Numbered from the stretch's first letter, positions 1 through 7,790 are shown. The stretch is 38,912 bases of DNA from Acidimicrobiales bacterium (GCA_029263175.1 JAJCXZ010000072.1:1-38912); one strand, 5' to 3'. The notes: a model not told the origin generated them from the sequence alone. Numbers and translations are program-made.

Positions 1-101
1 CGGGTATTCGTCCGAAGTTCGCCGAGAAGCTCACGGCTGAGGGCATCCGGCTCGGTCCGGAAACGTTCCAGCCCAACGGCGCCGGGATGGTGGCTCAGTG
101 A
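1..101 (+). CDS. CpaF/TadA pilus assembly ATPase, C-terminal end (partial)
   Basis: Only the last 32 codons are present. Frame 3 is open from the window edge to the TGA at 99-101. The tail reads GIRPKFAEKL followed by a GIRLGPETF-type ending, which resembles the C-terminus of CpaF/TadA-type secretion ATPases. These hexameric cytoplasmic ATPases power Tad/Flp pilus assembly. The next gene, TadB, starts at a GTG that overlaps this stop by 4 bp (GTGA at 98-101), so the two are probably translationally coupled. The assignment rests on this short tail plus the TadB-TadC context; the ATPase core lies outside the window. Confidence 0.7.
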   Translation, partial: GIRPKFAEKLTAEGIRLGPETFQPNGAGMVAQ

Positions 102-2050
102 CCGAGTCCTCCCACGTCGCTCGCCGGCGAGGATTGTTCGCGCTGTTTCTCGCGTCGATGATGCTGGCTGCGGCGTTTGTCGCACCGGCCGCGCTGGCCC
201 AAGACGCAGAGGCGGAGGCTCCGGCCACGCCTCCAGAGCTACTCCTGATCGACGCGACCGAGGACCCCTATGTGGTCATTCGCACCGCCGAGCAGCCGTC
301 GCGAGTCGACATCGCGATCGCAGACGTCAGTGTCGATACCGACGTTCCTGTTGCGATCGCCTCGTCAGGCATCCCTGTCCAGACAGTCATCGTGATCGAC
401 AACAGCGCCGAGTCGTCCGAATTCCTCGACTCATTCATCGCCGCGGCCGACGACTACGTGCGTCGTGCCCCGACAACCGAGGACATCGAGGTGTGGACCA
501 CTGGTGGCGTTGCTCGCCTCCGTGTCGGTTTCAACAACGACCACGACCGCACTCGTGACATCGTCGCCAACATTCTGAGCGCCTCCGGCGGCAACAAGAT
601 GTGGGACGGAGTGCGCGGCTCTGTCCTGAACATGGTCGACCCGGTTCCGGGTGCCGCCAATGTCGTAGTGCTCACCGCCAATACGGACAACGCCTCGACA
701 TCGAGTGCCGGCGAAGCCCGGGGCACCGTTCTGAACGCCGGCGCATCGGTCTTCTTGTTGCACGGTGGCGAAACCACCAGTCCAGAGGAACCCCGCCTGG
801 TCGAGGTATCGGGCGCCGGTGCCTATGCGGCTCCCGAGGCCAGGGCCGAGTTGGCCGGCTACGGATCGTCAATCTCGCAGGTCGTCGCATCGACCTGGAA
901 GGTCGGGTTCTCCGGTGAGGCCGTCGAATTCGGTCGCACCCTTGCCATCACCGTCGATGGTGTGACCATCACCGGCACGTTCTCGAACAACGCCCGCACG
1001 AGCGGACGGGCGATGGCGCCGATCGTCACTCCCGGTCCGACCACGCTTCCGGGTCTCGGATTCCTTGATGGGGAGACCGGCCGAAGCGTTGGGCTCGTTC
1101 TGGGCGCCATCGCCGCGGCGCTGTGCGCCTATTCGCTTGCGATGTTGTTCCAAAAGGACGAGTCAGGTCTCGACGCCGTGCTCGGCGTCTACACCGACGG
1201 CTACGCGCAGAAGGTTGCGGACGAGGAGAGCGGCAACGGCTTCTCGAAGAGTCTTTTCCTGAAGCGTGCCGTCGAGATCACCGAGGGCATCGCTGAACGT
1301 CAGGGCGCGCTCGAACGATCCGAGGCGCTGCTCGAACGAGCCGACCTGCCGCTGCGCGCCGGTGAGGCCATGACGGCCTACGCGGGCATCGTGCTGGCAT
1401 CCTTCGCCGTTGGCCTGGTCATGATCGGCGGCATTCCCGGCTTGGCTGTGATGGGCATGATGGGCGTACTCCTCCCGCCCTTCGTCGTCCGGTTCATGGC
1501 CGCTCGCCGGGGCAAGAAGTTCATGTCGCAGCTTCCCGACACCCTCAACCTCTTGTCGTCGACCCTGAAGGCCGGCTACTCGTTCATGCAAGGTGTCGAG
1601 GCCGTTTCCCAGGAGATAGAGGACCCGATGGGCAGCGAGCTTCGCCGCATCGTGACCGAGGCTCAGCTCGGCCGACCGCTCGAGGACGCCATGGATTCCT
1701 CCGCTGCCCGTATGGACTCCGATGACTTCGCCTGGGCGGTCATGGCCGTGAAGATCCAGCGTGAGGTCGGCGGCAACCTGTCGGAGCTGCTCCTCACTGT
1801 TGCTGAGACAATGACCGAACGTGAGCGGCTGCGTCGTGACGTGGCCACGCTCACCGCTGAAGGCAAGATGAGCGCGATCGTGCTCGGTGTCCTGCCGATT
1901 CTGTTGGGTATGGCCATGTGGGCCATGAACCCCGACTACATCAACACCCTCTTCACCGATCCGCTCGGGAAGATTCTGCTGGGTGGGTCCATCGTCGCCG
2001 CGCTAGTCGGCTTCGCATGGATGAAGAAGATCATCTCCATCGAAATCTGA
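98..2050 (+). CDS. tadB: TadB-like pilus assembly membrane protein with N-terminal VWA-like domain
   Basis: This 650-residue protein should be the inner-membrane platform of the Tad/Flp pilus, working with the CpaF ATPase and TadC. It has a Sec-type signal peptide at about residues 1-35 (cleavage near ALA-Q). An extracytoplasmic VWA-like domain follows at roughly 75-230, containing VIVIDNSAES near residue 101 and a VVVLTAN strand. A membrane helix lies near 328-350. The T2SSF domain, at about 475-640, begins LPDTLNLLSSTLKAG and ends in two hydrophobic helices. Classical TadB proteins are about 300 residues, so the N-terminal half is an added module. The metal-site motif is degenerate: DNSAES rather than DxSxS. 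The GTG start overlaps the upstream stop, and tadC starts 8 nt downstream, so this is one operon. The T2SSF assignment is firm; the VWA domain is judged from its pattern only. Confidence 0.88.
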   Translation: MTESSHVARRRGLFALFLASMMLAAAFVAPAALAQDAEAEAPATPPELLLIDATEDPYVVIRTAEQPSRVDIAIADVSVDTDVPVAIASSGIPVQTVIVIDNSAESSEFLDSFIAAADDYVRRAPTTEDIEVWTTGGVARLRVGFNNDHDRTRDIVANILSASGGNKMWDGVRGSVLNMVDPVPGAANVVVLTANTDNASTSSAGEARGTVLNAGASVFLLHGGETTSPEEPRLVEVSGAGAYAAPEARAELAGYGSSISQVVASTWKVGFSGEAVEFGRTLAITVDGVTITGTFSNNARTSGRAMAPIVTPGPTTLPGLGFLDGETGRSVGLVLGAIAAALCAYSLAMLFQKDESGLDAVLGVYTDGYAQKVADEESGNGFSKSLFLKRAVEITEGIAERQGALERSEALLERADLPLRAGEAMTAYAGIVLASFAVGLVMIGGIPGLAVMGMMGVLLPPFVVRFMAARRGKKFMSQLPDTLNLLSSTLKAGYSFMQGVEAVSQEIEDPMGSELRRIVTEAQLGRPLEDAMDSSAARMDSDDFAWAVMAVKIQREVGGNLSELLLTVAETMTERERLRRDVATLTAEGKMSAIVLGVLPILLGMAMWAMNPDYINTLFTDPLGKILLGGSIVAALVGFAWMKKIISIEI

Positions 2051-2057
2051 GGCGACT

Positions 2058-2987
2058 GTGTTCGATCTGGATCCCCAAATTGCTGCTGGTCTGCTCGGCT
2101 TCGGCATTGCGCTGATCATCTGGGTAGTCGGTTCCCAGGCTCATGAGAAGGCAACCGTTCGCGAGTCACTTCGTGCACTCGAGGACTACGAGGTCGACAG
2201 TGTCCGTGACCAGGTGCTGTTGAACCCACTGGCGGAACGTGCCCTGCTCCCCGTCCTGGGCGCTCTCACCAACGTTGGTCGCCGGCTCACCCCGGTCGGC
2301 TATGTCGACGGTGTCAGGCACAAGTTCCTACTCTCGGGTCGCCCAAGTGCTTCTGCCGTCGACCGGTTCCTGGCGATCCGTGTGGTCACGGTGGTGCTCG
2401 TCCCTGCGGTGATCTGGTTCGCCTACATCTGGAACCCGGTCGGCCTCGCCGGCAAGACCCAACTGGGTGTTGCACTCATGCTGACGATGGTCTTGATGCT
2501 GGGTCCGGACGCCAAGCTCAACCGTGCGGTCGCAGAGCGTCAACACGACGTGCTTCGGGGCTTGCCCGATGTGATCGACCTTCTGGTGATCAGTGTTGAG
2601 GCCGGTCTCGGCTTCGAACAGGCGCTGCAGCGAGTGATCGGTGCTGTCGAAGGTCCGCTCTCTGAAGAGTTCAATCGGATGCTCGGTGAGGTTCGGGCGG
2701 GCTCGACTCGTGCGGAAGCCATGCGAGCAATGGATGCCCGTATCGAGGTCCCTGAGGTCCGCAGCTTTGTGCTCGCCATCCTCCAGGCCGACACGTTCGG
2801 TGTGTCGATCGGCCGGGTCCTTCGTGGCCAGGCTGAGGAGATGCGTATCAAGCGCCGCCAGATCGCCCAGGAAAAGGCGCAGAAGGCACCGGTCAAGATG
2901 TTGATCCCGATGGTCTTCTGCATCTTCCCGGCACTGTTCTGCATCGTGCTCGGCCCTGCCGCGATTCGCATCGCCAACAACTTCTAG
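2058..2987 (+). CDS. tadC: TadC-like pilus assembly membrane protein (T2SSF family)
   Basis: This 309-residue protein is the partner platform protein of TadB. It begins with a membrane helix at about residues 5-24 and has a second hydrophobic pair near 105-150. The T2SSF domain is at about 165-290, with the hallmark LPDVIDLLVISVEAGLGFEQAL. A C-terminal hydrophobic segment (MLIPMVFCIFPALFCIVLG) follows a basic stretch rich in K/R and Q. The length is normal for TadC. The start is the GTG at 2058, 8 nt after tadB, and no better start precedes it. A membrane-protein gene follows after 8 nt. TadB and TadC are paralogous, and the order CpaF-TadB-TadC is the standard Tad arrangement. Confidence 0.9.
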   Translation: MFDLDPQIAAGLLGFGIALIIWVVGSQAHEKATVRESLRALEDYEVDSVRDQVLLNPLAERALLPVLGALTNVGRRLTPVGYVDGVRHKFLLSGRPSASAVDRFLAIRVVTVVLVPAVIWFAYIWNPVGLAGKTQLGVALMLTMVLMLGPDAKLNRAVAERQHDVLRGLPDVIDLLVISVEAGLGFEQALQRVIGAVEGPLSEEFNRMLGEVRAGSTRAEAMRAMDARIEVPEVRSFVLAILQADTFGVSIGRVLRGQAEEMRIKRRQIAQEKAQKAPVKMLIPMVFCIFPALFCIVLGPAAIRIANNF

Positions 2988-2995
2988 CCGGAACC

Positions 2996-4435
2996 ATGAC
3001 GGACGCAGTCAGCGCCCGTCGCCCTGCGACGCTCGAGCGAGTCCTCGGACTTGCTGTTGTGCTCGTTGGGATCGGGATCGGCGCGCAGAAGCTCGGAGAC
3101 AACAGCTTCCTGACGCATCTCGCGACAGGGCGTCAGATGTTCGACAACGGCATCGTTCGCGAGGACGTGTTCACGTGGACGAGTGCCGGCGAATCGATCG
3201 TGGTCCAGAGCTGGCTCGCGTCTCTGCTCTACGGCGTCGTCGATGAACTCGGTGGCTTTCACGGACTCCGTCTGCTGATGGCCGTCATCGCGGGCACTCT
3301 CGCCGGTCTGGTCTGGCTCCTCACCAGCCGAAACAAGTCCCTGCTCGTCCGAGCGGCGCTGATGGTGCCGACACTCTGGATCGGTCTTCGCGCCTGGACC
3401 GAACGTCCACTGTTGATCGCATTCGTGCTCTTGGCGTTGACGTTGCTCGTCGCCGAGGGGCGCGGCAATCCTCGCTGGCTTGTCCTGGTGGGTGCGCTGT
3501 GGATCAGTGTCCACGGAAGTTGGCCGCTCGGTCTGGTGATCCTCGGGGCCCGGTGGTTCGGCGGCCGCCTCGATCGCGGTGTCGCCGGCGGGTCGATCAC
3601 TGCAGATTGGCGGGATCGCGATGCAGACTCCACCATCTGGCTCGGTATCGGCGTGCTGGCCGCGGGAATCATCAATCCCTATGGCCCACGGCTCCTGCTC
3701 TTCCCACTTGATCTGCTCGGCCGCCAGGAAACGCTTCGCCACATCGCCGAGTGGCAGGCAAGCAGCTTTGAGTCGACGTGGACCCGTGCCTTCCTGTTGC
3801 TCGTGGTCGTCGCCGTCGTTGCCGCTCGTCGTGCAAGCTGGCAACGGATCGTGCCGGCACTGGTCATGATCGTGATGGCACTGCTGAGCGCCCGCAACAT
3901 CGCGGTGGCCGCAATCGTGATGCTGCCCCTTCTCGCCGAAGGCCTCCCGGCGCCTCGGCCCCAGGACCGGCGATACACGACAGCTGCCGTTCATCTCGCA
4001 TCATTGGCGATGTTCGCGCTCGTCGTGATTGTGCCGGTCGTGGGCATTCGGGGGCCCCACGTGGACATGCAGCGCTATCCGATCGACGCCGTCAACGCGA
4101 TGGAGGACATGGGCCTGTCACCGGCCGAGGTGCCTGTCGTTCATCAGGACTTCGTCGGCAACTATCTCGACATCCGCTACGCCGAATCGGCCGCATCGTG
4201 GATCGATGATCGTTTCGAACTGCACGAGGCCGACCTGGTCGATGACTATCTCGCACTTCTGAACGGCAGCCCATCGTGGGACAACGTCCTCGACGAGTAC
4301 GCCCCGACAGCCATCCTCTGGCCCAGCGACCGCGTACTGGTCGAGCTCGCGGTCGGAACCGGGGAGTGGACGGTCGCCTGGGAAGACGACGACTGGACCG
4401 TTCTCTGCTCGGTCGGCGCCCCGGCGTGCCAATAG
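2996..4435 (+). CDS. GT-C-like polytopic membrane protein in the tad operon
   Basis: This 479-residue integral membrane protein has about 9-10 hydrophobic segments between residues 15 and 355 and a C-terminal soluble domain of about 120 residues. The first loop has the pattern THLATGRQMFDNG then DVFTWTSAGE then QSWLASLLYG. I know this pattern from a widespread uncharacterised bacterial family that resembles GT-C lipid-linked glycosyltransferases. The soluble end has NYLDIRYAESAASWIDDRFEL and a conserved W/D-rich ending, also typical of that family. No enzymatic activity has been established for the family as far as I know. The gene starts 8 nt after tadC, so it is probably co-transcribed with the pilus genes. 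Pilus glycosylation or lipid-linked sugar transfer is a guess from context. Confidence 0.75.
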   Translation: MTDAVSARRPATLERVLGLAVVLVGIGIGAQKLGDNSFLTHLATGRQMFDNGIVREDVFTWTSAGESIVVQSWLASLLYGVVDELGGFHGLRLLMAVIAGTLAGLVWLLTSRNKSLLVRAALMVPTLWIGLRAWTERPLLIAFVLLALTLLVAEGRGNPRWLVLVGALWISVHGSWPLGLVILGARWFGGRLDRGVAGGSITADWRDRDADSTIWLGIGVLAAGIINPYGPRLLLFPLDLLGRQETLRHIAEWQASSFESTWTRAFLLLVVVAVVAARRASWQRIVPALVMIVMALLSARNIAVAAIVMLPLLAEGLPAPRPQDRRYTTAAVHLASLAMFALVVIVPVVGIRGPHVDMQRYPIDAVNAMEDMGLSPAEVPVVHQDFVGNYLDIRYAESAASWIDDRFELHEADLVDDYLALLNGSPSWDNVLDEYAPTAILWPSDRVLVELAVGTGEWTVAWEDDDWTVLCSVGAPACQ

Positions 4436-4457
4436 TCACTTCTTCATTCCCACCCCA

Positions 4458-4489
4458 GCCGAAAGTCCTCGGATTCCGTGACTTTCGGC
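4458..4489. repeat. Inverted repeat upstream of the sensor kinase (10-bp stem, 12-nt loop)
   Basis: GCCGAAAGTC (4458-4467) is the exact reverse complement of GACTTTCGGC (4480-4489). It lies 23 nt after the membrane-protein stop. It could be a terminator, but there is no T-run after it. Its right arm matches a sequence found again before the response regulator (6379-6394), so a pair of inverted regulator sites is at least as likely. Confidence 0.7.
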
Positions 4490-4494
4490 CGATG
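4475..4494 (+). promoter_or_regulatory. Candidate DevR/NarL-type box upstream of the kinase gene
   Basis: TCCGTGACTTTCGGCC at 4475-4490 differs by one base from TCCGGGACTTTCGGCC at 6379-6394, upstream of the response regulator. A third, inverted copy (reverse complement of 4457-4473) reads TCCGAGGACTTTCGGCT. The shared core resembles the mycobacterial DosR/DevR consensus (GGGACT-N3-G-N-CCC type). The sites lie about 40-75 bp before the kinase start. Function is inferred from repetition and context. Confidence 0.45.
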
Positions 4495-4532
4495 GGATCC
4501 GCAGGGTTCAGGAGGTAGGAATCATCGACACG

Positions 4533-6338
4533 ATGACCGAGATTCAGACGCCGGGCGAGGCTTCGCCGGCTGACGTCGATCGTCTCCGACGTCCTGCGCA
4601 CCGGAGTTCTTCCTGGATGCGCCCGTTGGCGCGCATTGGCAGGGCCAGCGATGGCTATGACCCGATGGGCCCCGGCATCATCGATCGCGTTGACCGAGTA
4701 GCCACGTTCGCACCGGCGATTCTGGCAATTCGCTGGTGTATGACCGCCGTCTCGTTGGCCCTGTCGGCCAGCGCGTTCGTCCACAACGACTGGAAGGTCG
4801 TGCTGTGGTGCATGCTCGTCGTGAGCTACACGGTGATTCGCACAATCAGCCCACTTCGTTATGTGGGCAGCATCCGTTCCCTCCTCGAAGTGATCGGCGA
4901 GATCGCATTCCACGTCGCCGCAGTGGCGGCCACCTCCTACTGGGATTCGCCCTTCGTCTTCTCCTTGATGACGGCCATCATCGTCGCCGGCTTCGCCCGA
5001 GGCTTCGGGTTCGGTCTACGGATCGCAATCGGGGCCGCGGTGGCGATCAGCCTCGCCGACGCCACCCGTCCTGAATATGCCGGCGTCGATCTGCGGATTT
5101 CCCTGCAATGGTCGGCCGTTCTCGTCCTGGTCGGGGTTGTGGCCGGCTACGCCCGCCGCATCTCCGGGGAAGCCGACCGCCAGCATTCGCTCGCCCTGGA
5201 TCGACTTGATCGACTCAGCGATGCCAACGCCCTGCTCTTCTCGCTCCACCGCGTGGCCCAGACGCTTCCGGCGTCGCTCGACCTCGGCGATGTGCTTGAT
5301 ACGACCGTTGCCCGGCTTCGTGGCCTCGTCGACTTTGACTCGGTTGCGATCCTGGTCTTCGACGACACCGATGCCAGCTGGCAGGTGGTTCGCCGAGAGG
5401 GCGCCGCCCTTCCGAGCCGGCTCGGCCCCACCGAGCTGCCGAGGCCGCTGATGGAAGCAATGTCGAGCAACAAGCTGGTGGAGTTCTCCGACCTCAGCCA
5501 ACCGAACGGTCCCGGCATCTCGCCGATGTCATCATCCGGGATCTACACGGTGCTCCCGGCACGCGGCTCGATCATTGGTCTGCTGGCGGTCGAATCCCGC
5601 AAACCCGCTGCGTTCGGTCGCCGTGAAACAGAGCTGATGAACGGCTTCGTGGAGCCGGTGGCGCTCGCAATCGACAACGCCCGCTGGTTCAGCCGTCTGC
5701 GCACGGTTGGGGCAGACGAAGAACGCACGCGCATCGCCCGCGATCTCCATGACAACATCGGTCAGTCGCTGGCGTACCTCGCCTTTGAACTCGACAGAAT
5801 CGTCTCAAAGGAGGAGCGCGGCGACGAGGTCGGACCATCCCTCGATCAGCTCCGCAACGACCTACGCGGGGTGATCGGTGAGGTCCGCGACACCCTGTAC
5901 GACCTTCGTACCGATGTGTCCGAGGAGTTCGAGATCGGTGAGGTGCTCGAACAGTTCGCCGCCCGCCTCATGGAGCGCAGCGAGATCGACATTCGTGTCT
6001 ACGCCGATCAGCAGGGCACCCGTCTCCCGCTTCTCCAGGAACGAGAGATGTGGCGCATTGCCCAGGAGGCGCTCGTAAACGTCGAACGCCACGCTGACGC
6101 TCGAGGCGCCGCCGTGCGTTGGCGCTGTGACGGCAACGCTGCTGCCCTGGAGGTCGCCGACGACGGCAAGGGCTTCCCCGAAGGCAAGGCTGGTCGGATC
6201 GACAGCTACGGCGTCATGGGGATGCGAGAGCGCGCCGCAAGCATCGGCGCAACGCTCGAACTGCACAGTGAGGAAGGCCGAGGCACCGTGATTCGATGCT
6301 TCCTTCCCGCTGATCGCAACGGCGCCCGTCGGGTCTGA
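4533..6338 (+). CDS. Membrane sensor histidine kinase (GAF, HisKA_3, HATPase)
   Basis: This 601-residue sensor kinase of the NarX/DevS/DesK class (HPK7) is the likely partner of the response regulator at 6533. Residues about 60-225 form roughly six membrane helices. A linker and a GAF domain follow (about 245-395, SVAILVFDDTDASWQVVRREG). HisKA_3 has ERTRIARDLHDNIGQSLAYL with the phospho-acceptor His at residue 406. The HATPase N-box (EALVNVERHADA) has Asn516, the G1 box is VADDGKGF near 542, and the ending GMRERAASIGATLEL is typical. The ATG at 4533 is chosen, but the strong Shine-Dalgarno GGAGGT (4511-4516) is 16 nt away; in-frame ATC codons at 4521/4524 fit its spacing better, so the true start may be non-canonical. 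The GAF ligand (heme, as in DevS, or another) cannot be told from sequence. Confidence 0.92.
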   Translation: MTEIQTPGEASPADVDRLRRPAHRSSSWMRPLARIGRASDGYDPMGPGIIDRVDRVATFAPAILAIRWCMTAVSLALSASAFVHNDWKVVLWCMLVVSYTVIRTISPLRYVGSIRSLLEVIGEIAFHVAAVAATSYWDSPFVFSLMTAIIVAGFARGFGFGLRIAIGAAVAISLADATRPEYAGVDLRISLQWSAVLVLVGVVAGYARRISGEADRQHSLALDRLDRLSDANALLFSLHRVAQTLPASLDLGDVLDTTVARLRGLVDFDSVAILVFDDTDASWQVVRREGAALPSRLGPTELPRPLMEAMSSNKLVEFSDLSQPNGPGISPMSSSGIYTVLPARGSIIGLLAVESRKPAAFGRRETELMNGFVEPVALAIDNARWFSRLRTVGADEERTRIARDLHDNIGQSLAYLAFELDRIVSKEERGDEVGPSLDQLRNDLRGVIGEVRDTLYDLRTDVSEEFEIGEVLEQFAARLMERSEIDIRVYADQQGTRLPLLQEREMWRIAQEALVNVERHADARGAAVRWRCDGNAAALEVADDGKGFPEGKAGRIDSYGVMGMRERAASIGATLELHSEEGRGTVIRCFLPADRNGARRV

Positions 6339-6378
6339 GTCGCAACTTCGCGGCTCAGGGCACCGGGGTCGCGGCTGA

Positions 6379-6398
6379 TCCGGGACTTTCGGCCACAA
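6379..6398 (+). promoter_or_regulatory. Candidate DosR/DevR-like box upstream of the response regulator
   Basis: The 20-mer starting TCCGGGACTTTCGGCC matches the known mycobacterial DosR consensus (TTSGGGACTWWAGTCCCSAA) at 16 of 20 positions, counted by hand. It lies 135-154 bp before the response-regulator ATG and repeats the site at 4475 with one mismatch. It probably marks a site for the regulator encoded next to it. Confidence 0.5.
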
Positions 6399-6421
6399 AG
6401 GGTGAGGAGACTAGGCCCGGA

Positions 6422-6439
6422 GTCCTAATGAACTAGGAC
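6422..6439. repeat. Short inverted repeat GTCCTA-N6-TAGGAC
   Basis: GTCCTA (6422-6427) and TAGGAC (6434-6439) are perfect complements separated by ATGAAC. It is 94 bp before the regulator start and 23 bp after the DosR-like box. The short symmetrical arms suit a dimeric regulator. Further GGAC/GTCC-like half-sites follow (AATGACC, GATGGACTCC) up to about 6470. Confidence 0.5.
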
Positions 6440-6532
6440 CAATGACCGATGGACTCCCTGACCGGAAACGGTTGAAAGTGCAGAGTTTGGTCCTGCCGGA
6501 CCATGGGAGCTCGAGGAAAGCACCAGGAAAAT

Positions 6533-7177
6533 ATGACGATTCGATTGATGCTCGCTGATGACCACCGAATGCTTCGGGAAGGCCTGAGCCGTTCAATGTC
6601 GGAGCATGGCTTCGATGTGGTCGGTGAGGCCCGAGACGGCGTCGAAGCCGTCAACATGGCCTACAGCCTGAACCCCGACGTGATCCTCATGGACGTGTCG
6701 ATGCCGGAGATGGACGGCGTCGAAGCGTGCCGTCAGGTCCGCGCTGCCGTGCCCGGCACCAAAGTTGTGATGCTGACGATGCACGCCGACCAGGAAGTAC
6801 TGGCCAACGCCATCCGCGCCGGTGCTTGTGGGTATCTGGTGAAGGACTGCTCGACCGAGGAGATCGCCAGCGCCGTGCGAATGGCCTCCACGGGCGACAC
6901 GGCGCTCTCACCTCAGCTCGCCGCATCGATGCTCGACGAAGTCCGCAAGCTGGACATGGCTCCGACTCGCGAAGACCGCGTCGTGACGAAGCGTGAAGAA
7001 GAAGTTCTCCAACTGATCGCTGACGGTTGCTCGACCTCTGAGGTCGCGGACCAGATGTACATCAGCCAGAAGACCGTCAAGAACCATCTGGCGTCGATCT
7101 ACCAGAAGCTCGATGCCCGTGACCGCACCCAGGCCGTTCTCCAGGCCGTACGAATGGGCATTGTTTCTCTTGAATAG
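6533..7177 (+). CDS. NarL/LuxR-family response regulator
   Basis: This 214-residue DNA-binding response regulator has a receiver domain at residues 1-120: the acidic pair is in MLADDHRML, the phospho-acceptor Asp54 in VILMDVSMPEMDG, the switch Thr in VVMLTMHAD and the Lys in GYLVKDCS. A LuxR-type helix-turn-helix occupies about 150-214 (REEEVLQLIADGCSTSEVA, then ISQKTVKNHLASIYQKL). I chose ATG 6533 because the family begins directly with the receiver strand (MTIRLMLADDH) and AGGA lies just upstream. An in-frame ATG at 6503 would add ten residues. The partner is the kinase at 4533; the two are separated by 195 bp with candidate binding sites, suggesting separate or autoregulated transcription. 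The stop lies inside the first of three 16-bp tandem repeats. Confidence 0.93.
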   Translation: MTIRLMLADDHRMLREGLSRSMSEHGFDVVGEARDGVEAVNMAYSLNPDVILMDVSMPEMDGVEACRQVRAAVPGTKVVMLTMHADQEVLANAIRAGACGYLVKDCSTEEIASAVRMASTGDTALSPQLAASMLDEVRKLDMAPTREDRVVTKREEEVLQLIADGCSTSEVADQMYISQKTVKNHLASIYQKLDARDRTQAVLQAVRMGIVSLE

Positions 7178-7209
7178 TGTTTCTCTTGAAGAGTGCTTCT
7201 CTTGAAGAG
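7162..7209. repeat. Three tandem 16-bp repeats across the regulator stop codon
   Basis: TGTTTCTCTTGAATAG (7162-7177), TGTTTCTCTTGAAGAG (7178-7193) and TGCTTCTCTTGAAGAG (7194-7209) run head to tail with one difference between neighbouring copies. The first copy encodes the last residues (VSLE) and stop of the response regulator. The last copy can form a small hairpin (TCTCTT/AAGAGA). The unit is not a multiple of three. Confidence 0.9.
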
Positions 7210-7253
7210 AGAACACCCGGCCTCAATGTCTCCCAAGAACGGTCTCCCAGGAA

Positions 7254-7273
7254 CGCCGCCCATCCGGGCGGCG
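7254..7273 (+). terminator. GC-rich hairpin, likely terminator of the regulator transcript
   Basis: CGCCGCCC (7254-7261), loop ATCC, GGGCGGCG (7266-7273) form a perfect 8-bp GC stem, followed by TACCCCGTTTT. It lies 76 bp after the regulator stop and before the pilin leader region. A short T-run follows the stem at a few bases' distance. Confidence 0.65.
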
Positions 7274-7328
7274 TACCCCGTTTTGGCACGGCCGGGGCGC
7301 ATGACCCGCGGATAGGCCATGTTGCCGG

Positions 7329-7425
7329 GGTCTATGGGACCGATGACTCACGTATTGGGTCGAACGGTCCATCTAGCAACCCGTGATTCGTGTCGATGGG
7401 ACTACATCGGCGCACTGGGACGTGT
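7329..7425 (+). promoter_or_regulatory. Pilin upstream region with several GGGAC/GGTCC half-sites
   Basis: Between the terminator and the pilin start are GGGTCTATGGGACC (7327-7340 region), GGGACCGATGACTC (7336-7349), GGGTCGAACGGTCC (7357-7370), GGGACTACATCGG (from 7398) and GGGACGTGTCG (from 7417). These GGGAC-type half-sites resemble those before the kinase and regulator, which suggests that the regulator also binds here. No clear sigma-70 hexamers were identified. The spacing of half-sites is irregular, so this is a weak call. Confidence 0.35.
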
Positions 7426-7447
7426 CGAGATACCAGGGAGTCCACCC

Positions 7448-7672
7448 GTGAATCGCCACCTCATTGTTCGGGACCATGTTGAGAGCACCAACGACCACCC
7501 CGCCGCCAGCGGTGATCGGGGAGCATCGTTGGTCGAATATGTCCTTCTTGTCGGACTGATCTTTCTTGTCTGTCTCGCGTCGGTAACCGTATTCGGTGAC
7601 GGCGTGAGCGGAAGCGTCGACAAGTCCGCCAGCCGAGTGGTGACTGCCGGTGGCCAGAACTACGGCGGATAG
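7448..7672 (+). CDS. flp: Flp-type prepilin
   Basis: This 74-residue prepilin is the structural subunit of a Tad/Flp pilus. The leader is 25 residues and ends in Gly (ASGDRG). The mature part starts ASLVEYVLLVGLIFLV, with Glu at +5 and Tyr at +6, the hallmark of Flp pilins cut by a TadV-type prepilin peptidase. One hydrophobic helix follows, and the mature peptide is only 49 residues. The GTG start at 7448 is supported by AGGGAG at 7435-7440, 7 nt upstream; longer in-frame starts lie within the regulatory region. No prepilin peptidase gene is seen in the window. Its position downstream of a two-component pair suggests regulated pilus production. Confidence 0.9.
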   Translation: MNRHLIVRDHVESTNDHPAASGDRGASLVEYVLLVGLIFLVCLASVTVFGDGVSGSVDKSASRVVTAGGQNYGG

Positions 7673-7756
7673 TTGAGCGCACGGTCGGTCGAGACCAGAC
7701 GCTGAGCGGGTGTAGTGGTGCTGCCGGGTGGCGCTCCGGCCCCGCCCGTTACGGTT

Positions 7757-7784
7757 TTGGCGTTAGCCGTCCGTCCGTTAGTTT
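7757..7784 (+). promoter_or_regulatory. Promoter of coaE, apparently leaderless
   Basis: TTGGCG (7757-7762), a 16-nt spacer and TAGTTT (7779-7784) lie with the -10 hexamer only 6 nt before the GTG start at 7791. No Shine-Dalgarno is present, so transcription would begin at or next to the start codon. Confidence 0.5.
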
Positions 7785-7790
7785 GCGGCG

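Noticed and set aside
4458-4489. Simple Rho-independent terminator after the tad operon
   Set aside because: There is no T-run, and the arms match the repeated regulator-like sequence upstream of the response regulator. Kept as an inverted repeat of uncertain role.
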